Below, piece after piece: positions 1 through 6,938 of a stretch of DNA of 23,970 nt. The stretch comes from Bacteroidota bacterium (GTDB taxonomy: Bacteria; Bacteroidota; Bacteroidia; Chitinophagales; Chitinophagaceae). A program made the position numbers and the translations under genes. Numbering within the stretch: the first letter of the stretch is position 1; each line of letters opens with the position of its first letter. The notes under the pieces are model-generated. The model was not told the DNA's origin, did not search any database, and saw only the letters and a list, made by a program, of their open reading frames with translations. The DNA lies in NCBI GenBank assembly GCA_023412975.1, contig JAEZRB010000270.1, forward strand, positions 1 to 23,970. The letters are read 5' to 3'.

Positions 1-92
1 CCTACCACCTGTATCGACTCGTCGATCTGCAGGAAGAGGTCCTTTATCTGCTGGGCCCTCGACTTTTCATATTCAATTACCAATACATTCAT
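1..92 (-). CDS. Response regulator receiver domain, N-terminal fragment (cut by window edge)
   Basis: On the minus strand an ATG at 92 opens a frame that runs off the left edge, giving 30 residues beginning MNVLVIEYEKSRAQQIKDLF. This resembles the first beta strand and helix of a CheY-like receiver domain, where a short hydrophobic strand (VLVIE) leads into the acidic pocket and an amphipathic helix. In Bacteroidota such openings are common in LytTR-type response regulators, but the output domain is outside the window. At the usual acidic pair the fragment has E-Y-E, so one acidic position may be replaced; 30 residues are too few to judge. It is divergent from the gene starting near 378. The open frame and start are seen directly; the family is inferred from a short stretch. 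Confidence 0.6.
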   Translation of the reverse strand, partial: MNVLVIEYEKSRAQQIKDLFLQIDESIQVV

Positions 93-377
93 AGCAATCC
101 ATTGTCCTTCAAAAAAGCAAATTTTGGAACTAAAGGAAGATTTTCAAAAGACTATAGGCATCAATTGCCCAAACTGCGGGATGAACTGATAACGTCAAAT
201 TGAAATGAGAAAACCGCTTTTGTGTTACAGCAATAAGTTGTAGGGGTGGTGACCGGCAGGCGGGCAACGCCGTTTGTCCGCCAAACGATTCTTAGCAATG
301 TATTACAAACTACAATGGGTATAGTTTCAATTTTTGGCCTAAATTTACGTTACTATCAATCATCAAACAGACGATTT
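93..377. other. Divergent intergenic region, no gene recognised
   Basis: This stretch separates the leftward response-regulator fragment from the rightward secreted-protein gene. It is AT-rich with a GC-richer patch around 243-285. I found no convincing small ORF, tRNA or hairpin terminator. It should carry both promoters, but no clean TTG/TAnnTTTG pair stood out. Confidence 0.4.
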
Positions 378-1175
378 GTGAAGAAACTAAGCCTGATCAT
401 CATTACCATAGCTCTTATCAGTACCGCATTTGGGCAAACCAGTCGTGACGAAAGAAAAGAAAGGAAAGAAGCCAAGCGGCAAAAAATAAATGAACTGGCC
501 CGCCAGGCTGAAGAAGGTATCCTCATCTACCATAAGCAAAGTGTTTTTGGAATACAACTTCGCACCAATGGATACGGCGCGTTTTATGAATTGGGGAAGA
601 TGAAATCCAACCGCAAAACCAATCTTTACCGCATCGATTTCACCGAGATAAAGAATAATAAAGAAGAGAAATTACTGGGAGGCAGTTTCATTTTTGGAAA
701 TCCTTATGTGTATGGTAAGATCAATAATTTTTACCCCATCACGCTGGGTTTTGGGCAACAGTATATTTTGGGACAGAAAGGAAACAAAAATGGCGTTGCG
801 GTAACAGGTTTGTACTATGCCGGCTTGTCTGTTGGTTTATTACGACCTTATTACCTGAATGTAGACCACCCGATTGAAGGTGAAAAGAGCATCAAGTATT
901 CTGTTGAGGATAGTGCATTGTTTCTTGATCAGAGCGCGATCATTTCCGGTGGCGGTTTTGGCAAAGGCTGGAGTGAACTGAAAGTTAAACCCGGCGCATT
1001 TGTAAAAGCGGGAATGCGTTTTGACTTTGGCCGCTATAATGAATCAGTTCAGGCGCTTGAAATCGGCCTGAGCGTTGAAGGATATGCCTCAAAGATCCCA
1101 ATCATGGCGCTACAGGAAGATAAACGCCTGTTTTTCCAGGGTTATATCGCTTTCCTGTTTGGCCGGCGTAAGTAG
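378..1175 (+). CDS. Secreted hypothetical protein, likely outer-membrane associated
   Basis: The open frame extends upstream to a GTG at 246, but I place the start at the in-frame GTG at 378. From there the product (265 aa) begins with a classic signal peptide: two lysines, the hydrophobic core LSLIIITIALIST, then AFG before Gln20. A very basic/acidic stretch follows (about residues 22-45, rich in R, K, E). The rest has glycine and aromatic residues alternating with hydrophobic ones (for example FGNPYVYG and ITLGFGQQY), which suggests beta strands of a small outer-membrane barrel. No family is recognised. The stop lies 39 bases before lipA, so the two genes could share transcripts, although lipA has its own -7-like element. 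Being a CDS is fairly secure; the start and localisation are inferred. Confidence 0.75.
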   Translation: MKKLSLIIITIALISTAFGQTSRDERKERKEAKRQKINELARQAEEGILIYHKQSVFGIQLRTNGYGAFYELGKMKSNRKTNLYRIDFTEIKNNKEEKLLGGSFIFGNPYVYGKINNFYPITLGFGQQYILGQKGNKNGVAVTGLYYAGLSVGLLRPYYLNVDHPIEGEKSIKYSVEDSALFLDQSAIISGGGFGKGWSELKVKPGAFVKAGMRFDFGRYNESVQALEIGLSVEGYASKIPIMALQEDKRLFFQGYIAFLFGRRK

Positions 1176-1202
1176 CCATCATGTATTCTTCCGCTTTCCA
1201 CG

Positions 1203-1210
1203 TATTTTTG
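1203..1210 (+). promoter_or_regulatory. Bacteroidota -7 element just upstream of lipA
   Basis: TATTTTTG fits the Bacteroidota housekeeping -7 consensus TAnnTTTG at every defined base and ends 4 bases before the lipA ATG. If used, the transcript would start at or within a base or two of the start codon, making it leaderless or nearly so. No TTG -33 box is evident at the usual spacing, so this is a tentative call. Confidence 0.45.
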
Positions 1211-1214
1211 CACT

Positions 1215-2144
1215 ATGACTGAACTACCCGTGGTTCCATCCATTGACGAGAAAACGACCAGGATAAAAAAGCCCGACTGGCTGCGCGTGAAGCTTCCAAT
1301 CGGTGAAAGCTACAAGAACGTCCGCAACCTTGTTGATACCCATAAACTTCATACGATCTGTGAAAGCGGTAACTGTCCCAATATGGGCGAATGCTGGGGT
1401 GCCGGCACCGCGACCTTTATGATACTTGGTAATGTGTGCACACGGAGCTGCGGATTCTGCGCCGTCGCAACCGGTCGGCCTGAGCCTGTAGACTGGGATG
1501 AACCACAGCGTGTGGCTGAAGCCATTTACCTGATGAAAGTTAAACATGCGGTTATCACATCGGTTGACCGCGACGAATTGAAAGATGGGGGCTCCATCAT
1601 CTGGCAGAATACGATCCGCGCGGTGAAAAGCCTTAATCCTGATACTACACTTGAAACATTGATACCCGATTTCAAGGGTAAAAAAGACGATATCGAACGC
1701 ATCATCGAAGCGGCCCCCGAGGTCGTTTCTCATAATATCGAAACCGTGGAAAGGCTCACCCGGCAGGTGAGGATCCAGGCGAAATACTGGCGAAGTATGG
1801 AAGTGATCCGGATCCTCAAAGAAGGTGGCCGGAGAACTAAAAGTGGGATCATGCTTGGATTGGGTGAAAAAAAGGAAGAAGTGATCCAGACCATAAAAGA
1901 CCTGCGGGATAACGGTTGCGATGTAGTCACCATCGGTCAGTACCTGCAACCTACACACAAACATTTACCCGTCCACCGTTTTGTTCACCCTGATGAGTTT
2001 GCCGAATACCGCGAAATTGGCTACTCACTGGGTCTCGACTACGTAGAAAGCGGCCCGCTGGTACGCTCATCTTACCATAGCGAACGTCATGTTTTTCCCG
2101 GGCTTGGCAGAAAAGAATGGGAACTTCAAAGAGTCGCCAGCTAA
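1215..2144 (+). CDS. lipA: Lipoyl synthase (radical SAM)
   Basis: LipA inserts two sulfur atoms into octanoyl groups carried on lipoyl domains of 2-oxoacid dehydrogenases and GcvH, making the lipoyl cofactor in the cytoplasm. The 309-aa product is of normal length. It shows both diagnostic iron-sulfur cluster motifs: the auxiliary-cluster cysteines C49, C54 and C60 (CESGNCPNMGEC) and the radical-SAM triad C75, C79 and C82 (CTRSCGFC). The C-terminal RSSYHS at about 284-289 supplies the serine ligand to the auxiliary cluster. The ATG at 1215 is favoured because it directly follows a -7-like element and gives the usual short N-terminal extension before KPDWLRVKLP. No lipB neighbour is seen. A 246-aa antisense frame over this gene is a shadow. 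Very confident assignment. Confidence 0.97.
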   Translation: MTELPVVPSIDEKTTRIKKPDWLRVKLPIGESYKNVRNLVDTHKLHTICESGNCPNMGECWGAGTATFMILGNVCTRSCGFCAVATGRPEPVDWDEPQRVAEAIYLMKVKHAVITSVDRDELKDGGSIIWQNTIRAVKSLNPDTTLETLIPDFKGKKDDIERIIEAAPEVVSHNIETVERLTRQVRIQAKYWRSMEVIRILKEGGRRTKSGIMLGLGEKKEEVIQTIKDLRDNGCDVVTIGQYLQPTHKHLPVHRFVHPDEFAEYREIGYSLGLDYVESGPLVRSSYHSERHVFPGLGRKEWELQRVAS

Positions 2145-2267
2145 CAGGTTCAAGGCTGGTTAAGGGTATACCCCTAATAACTTCTACATTTTAGTGAAAG
2201 TTTTGTAGAAATCCTTCCCAAACAAGCCCTTTGGCATAATTTTTCGGGTTTTACAAAAAATTCATCC

Positions 2268-2429
2268 ATGAAAAGGCTCGGATATCCAATAGCGCTAGTT
2301 TTCGCATCGCTGGTATCAGTGGTTTTCTTTACCACAGTAACTGCTGTTACTTTAGCTTCCTATTCCAAAGCGGATAAAAGCAGTACAACGGTTGTGAAAC
2401 AGAACAGCGGCGAGACGGTGAGAAGGTGA
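2268..2429 (+). CDS. 53-residue membrane or secreted peptide, unknown function
   Basis: An ATG at 2268 opens a 53-codon frame. The product starts MKRLGYPIALVFASLVSVVF, with a positive N-terminus and a hydrophobic segment of about 25 residues (8-32), then a hydrophilic tail rich in Ser, Thr, Lys and Arg. That pattern suits either a single-span small membrane protein or a short secreted peptide. I recognise no family. It lies 123 bases after lipA. A TAATTTTTCG stretch at 2237-2246 could be a degenerate -7 element, and a 7-bp hairpin (TTCTACA/TGTAGAA, 2182-2210) sits upstream. A strong terminator follows at 2548-2577. Small size and absence of homology evidence keep confidence moderate. Confidence 0.45.
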   Translation: MKRLGYPIALVFASLVSVVFFTTVTAVTLASYSKADKSSTTVVKQNSGETVRR

Positions 2430-2463
2430 AAAAGCCAATTACTGTGATTTCTATTTTCCAGGG

Positions 2464-2497
2464 GTTTGCCGGAAAGGCAAACGGGCAGCCTTGGCTG
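2464..2497 (+). other. Two adjacent short hairpins downstream of the 53-aa ORF
   Basis: GTTTGCC (2464-2470) pairs perfectly with GGCAAAC (2476-2482) across a 5-base loop. It is followed at once by CAGCC/GGCTG (2486-2497). No T-tract follows, so these are not terminators themselves. They would lie in the 3' part of the transcript of the small peptide gene. Confidence 0.35.
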
Positions 2498-2547
2498 AAT
2501 TTATAATCCTTTATGAAACTAGAGAGTCCAATTCTATAAAATTGCTT

Positions 2548-2577
2548 AGAAAAACCCGGTTGTTCCGGGCTTTTTCT
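2548..2577 (+). terminator. Rho-independent terminator, probably bidirectional
   Basis: AGAAAAA-CCCGG, loop TTGTT, CCGGG-C-TTTTTCT forms a 5-bp GC stem, extendable through A:T pairs, with T5 after it on the plus strand and the A5 on its left acting as the T-tract on the minus strand. It lies between the rightward small ORF and the leftward kinase gene and suits both. Confidence 0.8.
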
Positions 2578-2597
2578 ATTATATAAACGCCCGTAGC

Positions 2598-3572
2598 TTA
2601 TTTCTCCTCCCAAACCAGTGCGCTGGCGCCCAGGATGGCGGCATCTGACTCTCTCAGGTGACTGATCAGGATCTTTACCTTGTTTTGGAAAACCTGGATC
2701 AGGTTTTCTTCCATGTGTTCCTTGGTTGGCTTTAGCAAGAGGTCGCCGGCCTTGGTAAGGCCTCCAAATAGTATAATAGCTTCGGGGCTTGAAAACATAA
2801 CGGCATTGGCCAGGGCCAGCCCGAGTATCCTGCCGGTAAAATCATAAATATAACGTGCTAATTCATCTCCCTGGATGGCCGCTTCATAGACTTTTTTAGA
2901 GTCTAGTTCATTTTTAGGAATGTCCCTGAGCTTGCTGGGCGTATCCGTTTTTTCCATCAGTTCAATAGCAGTACTGCAAACCCCGGTTGCAGATGCATAG
3001 CTTTCAAGTGAACCCTTTTTACCAGTGCCGGGATGTATCCGGCCATCGGGAATAATGATGGTGTGACCGATTTCGCCGGCAAAACCGTCATGGCCATAGA
3101 TCAGGTGGCCATTGGCGACAATGCCGCTGCCAACACCTGTACCGAGGGTGATCATGATAAAATCCTTCATGCCCTTGGCGGCGCCATACATCATTTCGCC
3201 AATAGCTGCAGCATTTGCATCATTGGTAAGGGTTACGGGTAACTTGAACTTGGCTTCAATAAGTTTTGCCAGGGGTATGATGCCTTTCCAGGGAAGATTG
3301 GGTGCATACTCAATGGTGCCGGTGTAGTAGTTACCATTAGGTGCACCCACACCAATTCCTTTGATACGACCAATGCCGCCTGACTTTTCGATAAGGATGG
3401 ATAACGAAGAATACAACTCATCGATAAATGTTTCAACCTCCTTATGTTTTTTCGTTGATATTTCATCTGAGAAAAGCACATTGCCATCCCTGTCAACTAT
3501 ACCGAACTTGGTACCTGTACCACCTATATCTATTCCAATCGAAAGCGCCTGTAAGCCAGATTTTGCAGACAT
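2598..3572 (-). CDS. ROK-family sugar kinase, probable glucokinase
   Basis: ROK kinases phosphorylate hexoses such as glucose with ATP in the cytoplasm. The 324-aa product (start ATG 3572; a longer frame upstream lacks family features) shows the phosphate loop DIGGTGTKFG at 15-24, the catalytic aspartate D118 in TNDANAAA, the adenosine-side LGTGVGSG loop near 143-150, and GEIGH with H170. In most ROK proteins a zinc-binding CxCGxxGCxE follows; here the matching segment is PGTGKKGSLE (181-190), so all three cysteines are missing and only H170 remains. The gene lies 73 bases downstream of a sugar permease on the same strand, which supports uptake followed by phosphorylation. Substrate is inferred; NAG or mannose kinase activity is not excluded. 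Confidence 0.87.
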   Translation of the reverse strand: MSAKSGLQALSIGIDIGGTGTKFGIVDRDGNVLFSDEISTKKHKEVETFIDELYSSLSILIEKSGGIGRIKGIGVGAPNGNYYTGTIEYAPNLPWKGIIPLAKLIEAKFKLPVTLTNDANAAAIGEMMYGAAKGMKDFIMITLGTGVGSGIVANGHLIYGHDGFAGEIGHTIIIPDGRIHPGTGKKGSLESYASATGVCSTAIELMEKTDTPSKLRDIPKNELDSKKVYEAAIQGDELARYIYDFTGRILGLALANAVMFSSPEAIILFGGLTKAGDLLLKPTKEHMEENLIQVFQNKVKILISHLRESDAAILGASALVWEEK

Positions 3573-3585
3573 CGTGTATTGTTTT

Positions 3586-3619
3586 AAAAATTCACCCCGT
3601 TTAGCAGTTAAGAACGGGG
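3586..3619 (-). terminator. Terminator-like hairpin between the permease and kinase genes
   Basis: On the minus strand CCCCGTT (3619-3613) pairs with AACGGGG (3601-3595) over an 11-base loop, followed after GTGA-type spacing by TTTTT (3590-3586). It can end permease transcripts. It starts right after a -7-like element, so it could also act as a 5' hairpin or attenuator for the kinase gene, whose ATG is 13 bases beyond the T-run. Confidence 0.5.
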
Positions 3620-3627
3620 CGAATGTA
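3620..3627 (-). promoter_or_regulatory. Possible -7 element for the ROK kinase gene
   Basis: The minus strand reads TTCGTACATTCGC here; TACATTCG differs from TAnnTTTG at one defined base. The identical 13-mer precedes argS. No TTG box is seen at the usual distance. If active it would give the kinase gene its own transcript with a leader of roughly 45 bases. Confidence 0.35.
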
Positions 3628-3645
3628 CGAAGGAAATGAATTGCT

Positions 3646-5301
3646 TTAATGACCGGCAGCGCCAATTTCAGCATCGTAGTCGATACCCTGCTTCTTTAAA
3701 ATTCCTTTCACTGCAAAAGCGAAAAACGCCAGGTAAGCAAAGCAAACTACCGTAATGATGTATGATTGGTGAATACCTATAATGTCTGCTATTTTGCCTT
3801 GGATAGGCGGGATGATGCCACCACCCAATATCATCATGATCAGGAACGCCGAGCCCTGTGAAGTGTATTTACCCAATCCCGCAATGGAGAGGCTAAAGAT
3901 CGACGGCCACATAATAGAACAAACAAGACCACCGCTCAGGAATGCGTATATAGATACCATACCTTTTGTAAGCAAGCCGATCACCATCGCGATCACACCC
4001 AGGAAACCGAATATCAACATGGTTCTTGCCGGCTTATTCTTACTGATATAAAAGGCTGCAATCTGAACCAGCACACAAATCACGTAATAGTATAAAGGCG
4101 TCATATCATATTTCGCCAGGGTATTAATACCAATTAAAATTCCAAACGCCACCAGTGGAACAATAAACTGCAGGGTAGTTTTTGTTTTCTGTGATAAATT
4201 AAAAGCGTTAATCGCGCCAGTCCACCGGCCAATCATCAGGCTTCCCCAATACATACCAATAAAAGGCGTAGCTTCTGATGCAGATAAAGCACCAAACTCC
4301 TCCTGTTTTAAAAGTTCACCGAGATTACTTCCGATAGCGACTTCCACACCTACATAAACAAAAATGGCCAGCATCCCAAGTATCAACTGAGGATATTGCA
4401 TAGCACCCCAGCCGTCAGATTTTCTTTTAGCACTTGCAAGCGCCAACAACAAGCCCACAACTACAACCGCCAGGGCACCAATCAGCCATTTAAGACGATA
4501 AGCTTCCATCGCATGACGCTCATCGACACTAGCATTGGTCAGGTCGGTCTTGTAACTATCAAAAACGGGTATAAATAACGCGACCAAAAGAATGGTCATC
4601 ACGATCAAAGTGTATAAAGCCTTATTCGCTTTCTCGGTTTTTTCTTCCAGGATACCAGAAGGAACTTTATTCGAAAAATAAAACAAGGCTGCTGCACACA
4701 GGAATAATACACCAACGAACGAATAAAGTATGATCACTTTAGAGAGACTCAGCGACGCTATCTGCTCGTCTGTAATCGCTGCTGTAGTTCCGAATAATGC
4801 CAGTGCAACTATTAGGGGCCCGATCGAAGTACCAAAAGAGTTTACACCACCCCCAAGATTAACCCGGCTGGTACCCGTAGCAGGATCACCGAGCAAAATA
4901 GCAAAAGGCTGTGCGGCGGTTTGTTGTAATGAGAATCCGAGTGCCACTATAAACAAACCGATCAGCATGCCGGCAAAACTATTACCATTCACTGCCAGGA
5001 TCATTGCGGCAGCACCCAGGGCAGAAAACAGCAGGCCATAAACGATACTCCGTTTATATCCCCATTTTCCTACCAGGTCTTTGCCACCAAATGCACCATA
5101 GGCGAATAATATAAGCGCACCAATATAGTATGCAGTATAAAAAGCAAAGTCGATCAGCTGGCTTTGAAACTGGTCAAGATTAAAATAGTGTTTACAAAAT
5201 GGAATGAAAACACTGTTACCGGCAGCAATGAATCCCCAAAAAAAGAATACTGTCACTAATGTACCCAGCGCTCCGTAATTGGTTGGTGTTTTTGCGGTCA
5301 T
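3646..5301 (-). CDS. FucP/GluP-like sugar:proton symporter (MFS, FHS family)
   Basis: The 551-aa product is an inner-membrane major facilitator protein that probably imports glucose, galactose or a related hexose with protons. The N-terminal part fits the fucose/glucose-galactose permease group: GTLVTVFFFWGFIAAGNSVFIPFCK in the first span, QSQLIDFAFYTAYYIGAL in the second, and a Q-Q-T-A-A-Q-P-F run followed by ATGTSRVNLGGGVNSFG. It is longer than typical FucP proteins (about 430-440 aa). The extra length lies in the middle, where two added hydrophobic segments (TLIVMTILLVALFIPVF and WLIGALAVVVVGLLLALASA) flank a charged loop, predicting about 14 spans. It precedes the ROK kinase by 73 bases and diverges from glgA, so imported hexose would feed the glucan genes. 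Exact substrate is inferred. Confidence 0.88.
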   Translation of the reverse strand: MTAKTPTNYGALGTLVTVFFFWGFIAAGNSVFIPFCKHYFNLDQFQSQLIDFAFYTAYYIGALILFAYGAFGGKDLVGKWGYKRSIVYGLLFSALGAAAMILAVNGNSFAGMLIGLFIVALGFSLQQTAAQPFAILLGDPATGTSRVNLGGGVNSFGTSIGPLIVALALFGTTAAITDEQIASLSLSKVIILYSFVGVLFLCAAALFYFSNKVPSGILEEKTEKANKALYTLIVMTILLVALFIPVFDSYKTDLTNASVDERHAMEAYRLKWLIGALAVVVVGLLLALASAKRKSDGWGAMQYPQLILGMLAIFVYVGVEVAIGSNLGELLKQEEFGALSASEATPFIGMYWGSLMIGRWTGAINAFNLSQKTKTTLQFIVPLVAFGILIGINTLAKYDMTPLYYYVICVLVQIAAFYISKNKPARTMLIFGFLGVIAMVIGLLTKGMVSIYAFLSGGLVCSIMWPSIFSLSIAGLGKYTSQGSAFLIMMILGGGIIPPIQGKIADIIGIHQSYIITVVCFAYLAFFAFAVKGILKKQGIDYDAEIGAAGH

Positions 5302-5434
5302 AGCAATTGGTTGGTTTAAAAATTATAAGTTGAAAATAAACAGAAATCGGTTAGCGAAAAATTTTTAATTGTCACAGCGCGTATTCGGAAAAACAGCTTA
5401 ATTTGAATATAATTCCTCAGCACAAACCATTTGA

Positions 5435-6856
5435 ATGGAAATAATTCATGTAGCAGCAGAATGTTATCCGGTAGCCAAGGCTGGTGGCCTGGGCGATGTT
5501 GTCGGCGCACTTCCAAAATACCAGGCAGAAATGGGACATGTTACCAAAGTTGTCATGCCGATGTATCGCACAAAATTTCTCTACCAGAACGAATGGGAAC
5601 TGGTACATGAAGGTGGTCAGTATATCGGGCCGCAATGGTTTCATTACAGCATCATACGGGAAAAAACCAATAAACTTGGATTCGATCTTTACCTGGTTGA
5701 CATAAACGGTTTACTTGATCGTGAAAAGATCTATGGGTATGACGACGATATAGAACGTTTTGTCGCCTTCCAGGTGGCTGTTTGCGACTGGCTGAATCAT
5801 TGGCAGCATACACCCGATATTATTCACTGTCATGATCATCAAACCGGGTTGATCCCGTTCATGACAAAACACTGCTATGCTTTCAGGAATAAACTTGGAG
5901 GGGTTCCCTGCATGTTTACCATTCACAATGGCCAGTACCAGGGATGGATCGGCTGGGACAAATATTACCTGATACCGGCTTACGATAGCTGGCGGTGGGG
6001 GCTTTTGGAATGGGACAATTCGATCAACTCGATGGCTGCTGGTGTGAAATGTGCAGAAAAGATAACTACCGTTAGTCCAAGCTATCTCGAAGAATTAAAA
6101 CATTCGGCAAATGGACTCGAAAAATTATTTGAATACGAAAAAGGAAAAAGTTTTGGCGTGTTGAACGGGATCGATACAGTAGTATGGAATCCGGCTACTG
6201 ACAGCTATCTTGTCAAAAACTATGACGAGGAATCCGTAGATAAAGGCAAGAAAAAGAATAAAAAAGAGATCTGCGAGCAATTCGGTCTCGACCCGGAAAA
6301 ACCCCTGATCTCATTTATCGGCCGGCTGGTAGGAGAGAAGGCAGCCGATCTTCTGCCTGAAGCGATCACGCAGTCTATTTACCACCATCATGGAAAAGCA
6401 AACTTTTTAATACTCGGCTCGGGTGAACCGAACCTGGAACAGCAACTCGACCAGCTAAAGCACCAATTCCATGGTTATTATAATTCATATATAGGTTATA
6501 GTGAACCTTTAAGTCATATGATCTATGCGGGTTCCGATTTTCTGCTAATGCCGAGCCGTGTCGAGCCCTGTGGCCTCAACCAGATGTACGCGCTTCGCTA
6601 TGGCACTGTCCCCATGGTGAGAAGCGTGGGTGGCTTAAAAGATACCATACGGGACTTTGGTGACTGGCAGGGATTCGGGATCCGCTTTGACCAGGCATCG
6701 GTTGGTGATATCACTTATTCGGTAGGCCGCGCCATTGATCTTTACACCAACAAAATCGACCTGTTTCACTGGATGCGGGAGTATATGATGACCATTGATC
6801 ATTCCTGGGATACCGCAGCCCAGCAATACATCGATCTTTACCGTTCAGTACAATAG
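5435..6856 (+). CDS. glgA: Glycogen synthase, ADP-glucose type (GT5)
   Basis: GlgA extends alpha-1,4-glucan chains using ADP-glucose in the cytoplasm. The 473-aa product is of normal length. The N-terminal loop K15-A-G-G-L-G-D is the ADP-glucose-binding KTGGL variant. FTIHNGQYQGW near 165 lies in the GT5 domain, and the C-terminal Rossmann domain has FIGRLVGEKAADL and the donor-site SRVEPCGLNQMYALRYGT, with the key glutamate at E377. The start at 5435 begins directly with the first beta strand MEIIHVAAE. The gene diverges from the sugar permease across a 133-base shared region. glgC follows in the same direction 82 bases downstream, consistent with a glycogen-synthesis unit. Confident assignment; the glycogen role (rather than another glucan) is from family knowledge. 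Confidence 0.95.
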   Translation: MEIIHVAAECYPVAKAGGLGDVVGALPKYQAEMGHVTKVVMPMYRTKFLYQNEWELVHEGGQYIGPQWFHYSIIREKTNKLGFDLYLVDINGLLDREKIYGYDDDIERFVAFQVAVCDWLNHWQHTPDIIHCHDHQTGLIPFMTKHCYAFRNKLGGVPCMFTIHNGQYQGWIGWDKYYLIPAYDSWRWGLLEWDNSINSMAAGVKCAEKITTVSPSYLEELKHSANGLEKLFEYEKGKSFGVLNGIDTVVWNPATDSYLVKNYDEESVDKGKKKNKKEICEQFGLDPEKPLISFIGRLVGEKAADLLPEAITQSIYHHHGKANFLILGSGEPNLEQQLDQLKHQFHGYYNSYIGYSEPLSHMIYAGSDFLLMPSRVEPCGLNQMYALRYGTVPMVRSVGGLKDTIRDFGDWQGFGIRFDQASVGDITYSVGRAIDLYTNKIDLFHWMREYMMTIDHSWDTAAQQYIDLYRSVQ

Positions 6857-6862
6857 AAGAAA

Positions 6863-6899
6863 AAATCAATTCATTTCAAATTGAGTTTTCAATTGATTT
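6863..6899 (+). other. AT-rich inverted repeat between glgA and glgC
   Basis: AAATCAATT (6863-6871) and AATTGATTT (6891-6899) form a perfect 9-bp inverted repeat with 19 bases between, which themselves carry a partial copy (AAATTGAG). The high AT content argues against a strong terminator. A regulator-binding site or weak RNA stem is possible. Confidence 0.3.
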
Positions 6900-6938
6900 G
6901 TTGCTTAACTTTTCGATATAATTAAAACACGTTTGCAT

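Noticed and set aside
246..377. Upstream extension of the secreted protein from GTG 246
   Set aside because: The added 44 residues would bury the clear signal peptide that begins at GTG 378.
1224..1964. 246-residue open frame on the minus strand opposite lipA
   Set aside because: It lies wholly antisense to a gene with all LipA cluster motifs, has no recognisable domain, and its composition follows the lipA codons.
2164..2173. Palindrome GGGTATACCC after lipA
   Set aside because: It is a short 10-base palindrome with no T-tract, not distinguishable from chance as a terminator.
2426..2506. 26-codon GTG-start frame overlapping the stop of the 53-aa ORF
   Set aside because: It has a weak start, no conserved feature, and its stop is not placed next to the terminator, unlike the mini-ORFs at 19150 and 19289.
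3573..3674. Extended N-terminus of the ROK kinase from 3674
   Set aside because: It would run through the hairpin, the -7-like element and the end of the permease gene; family similarity starts after ATG 3572.
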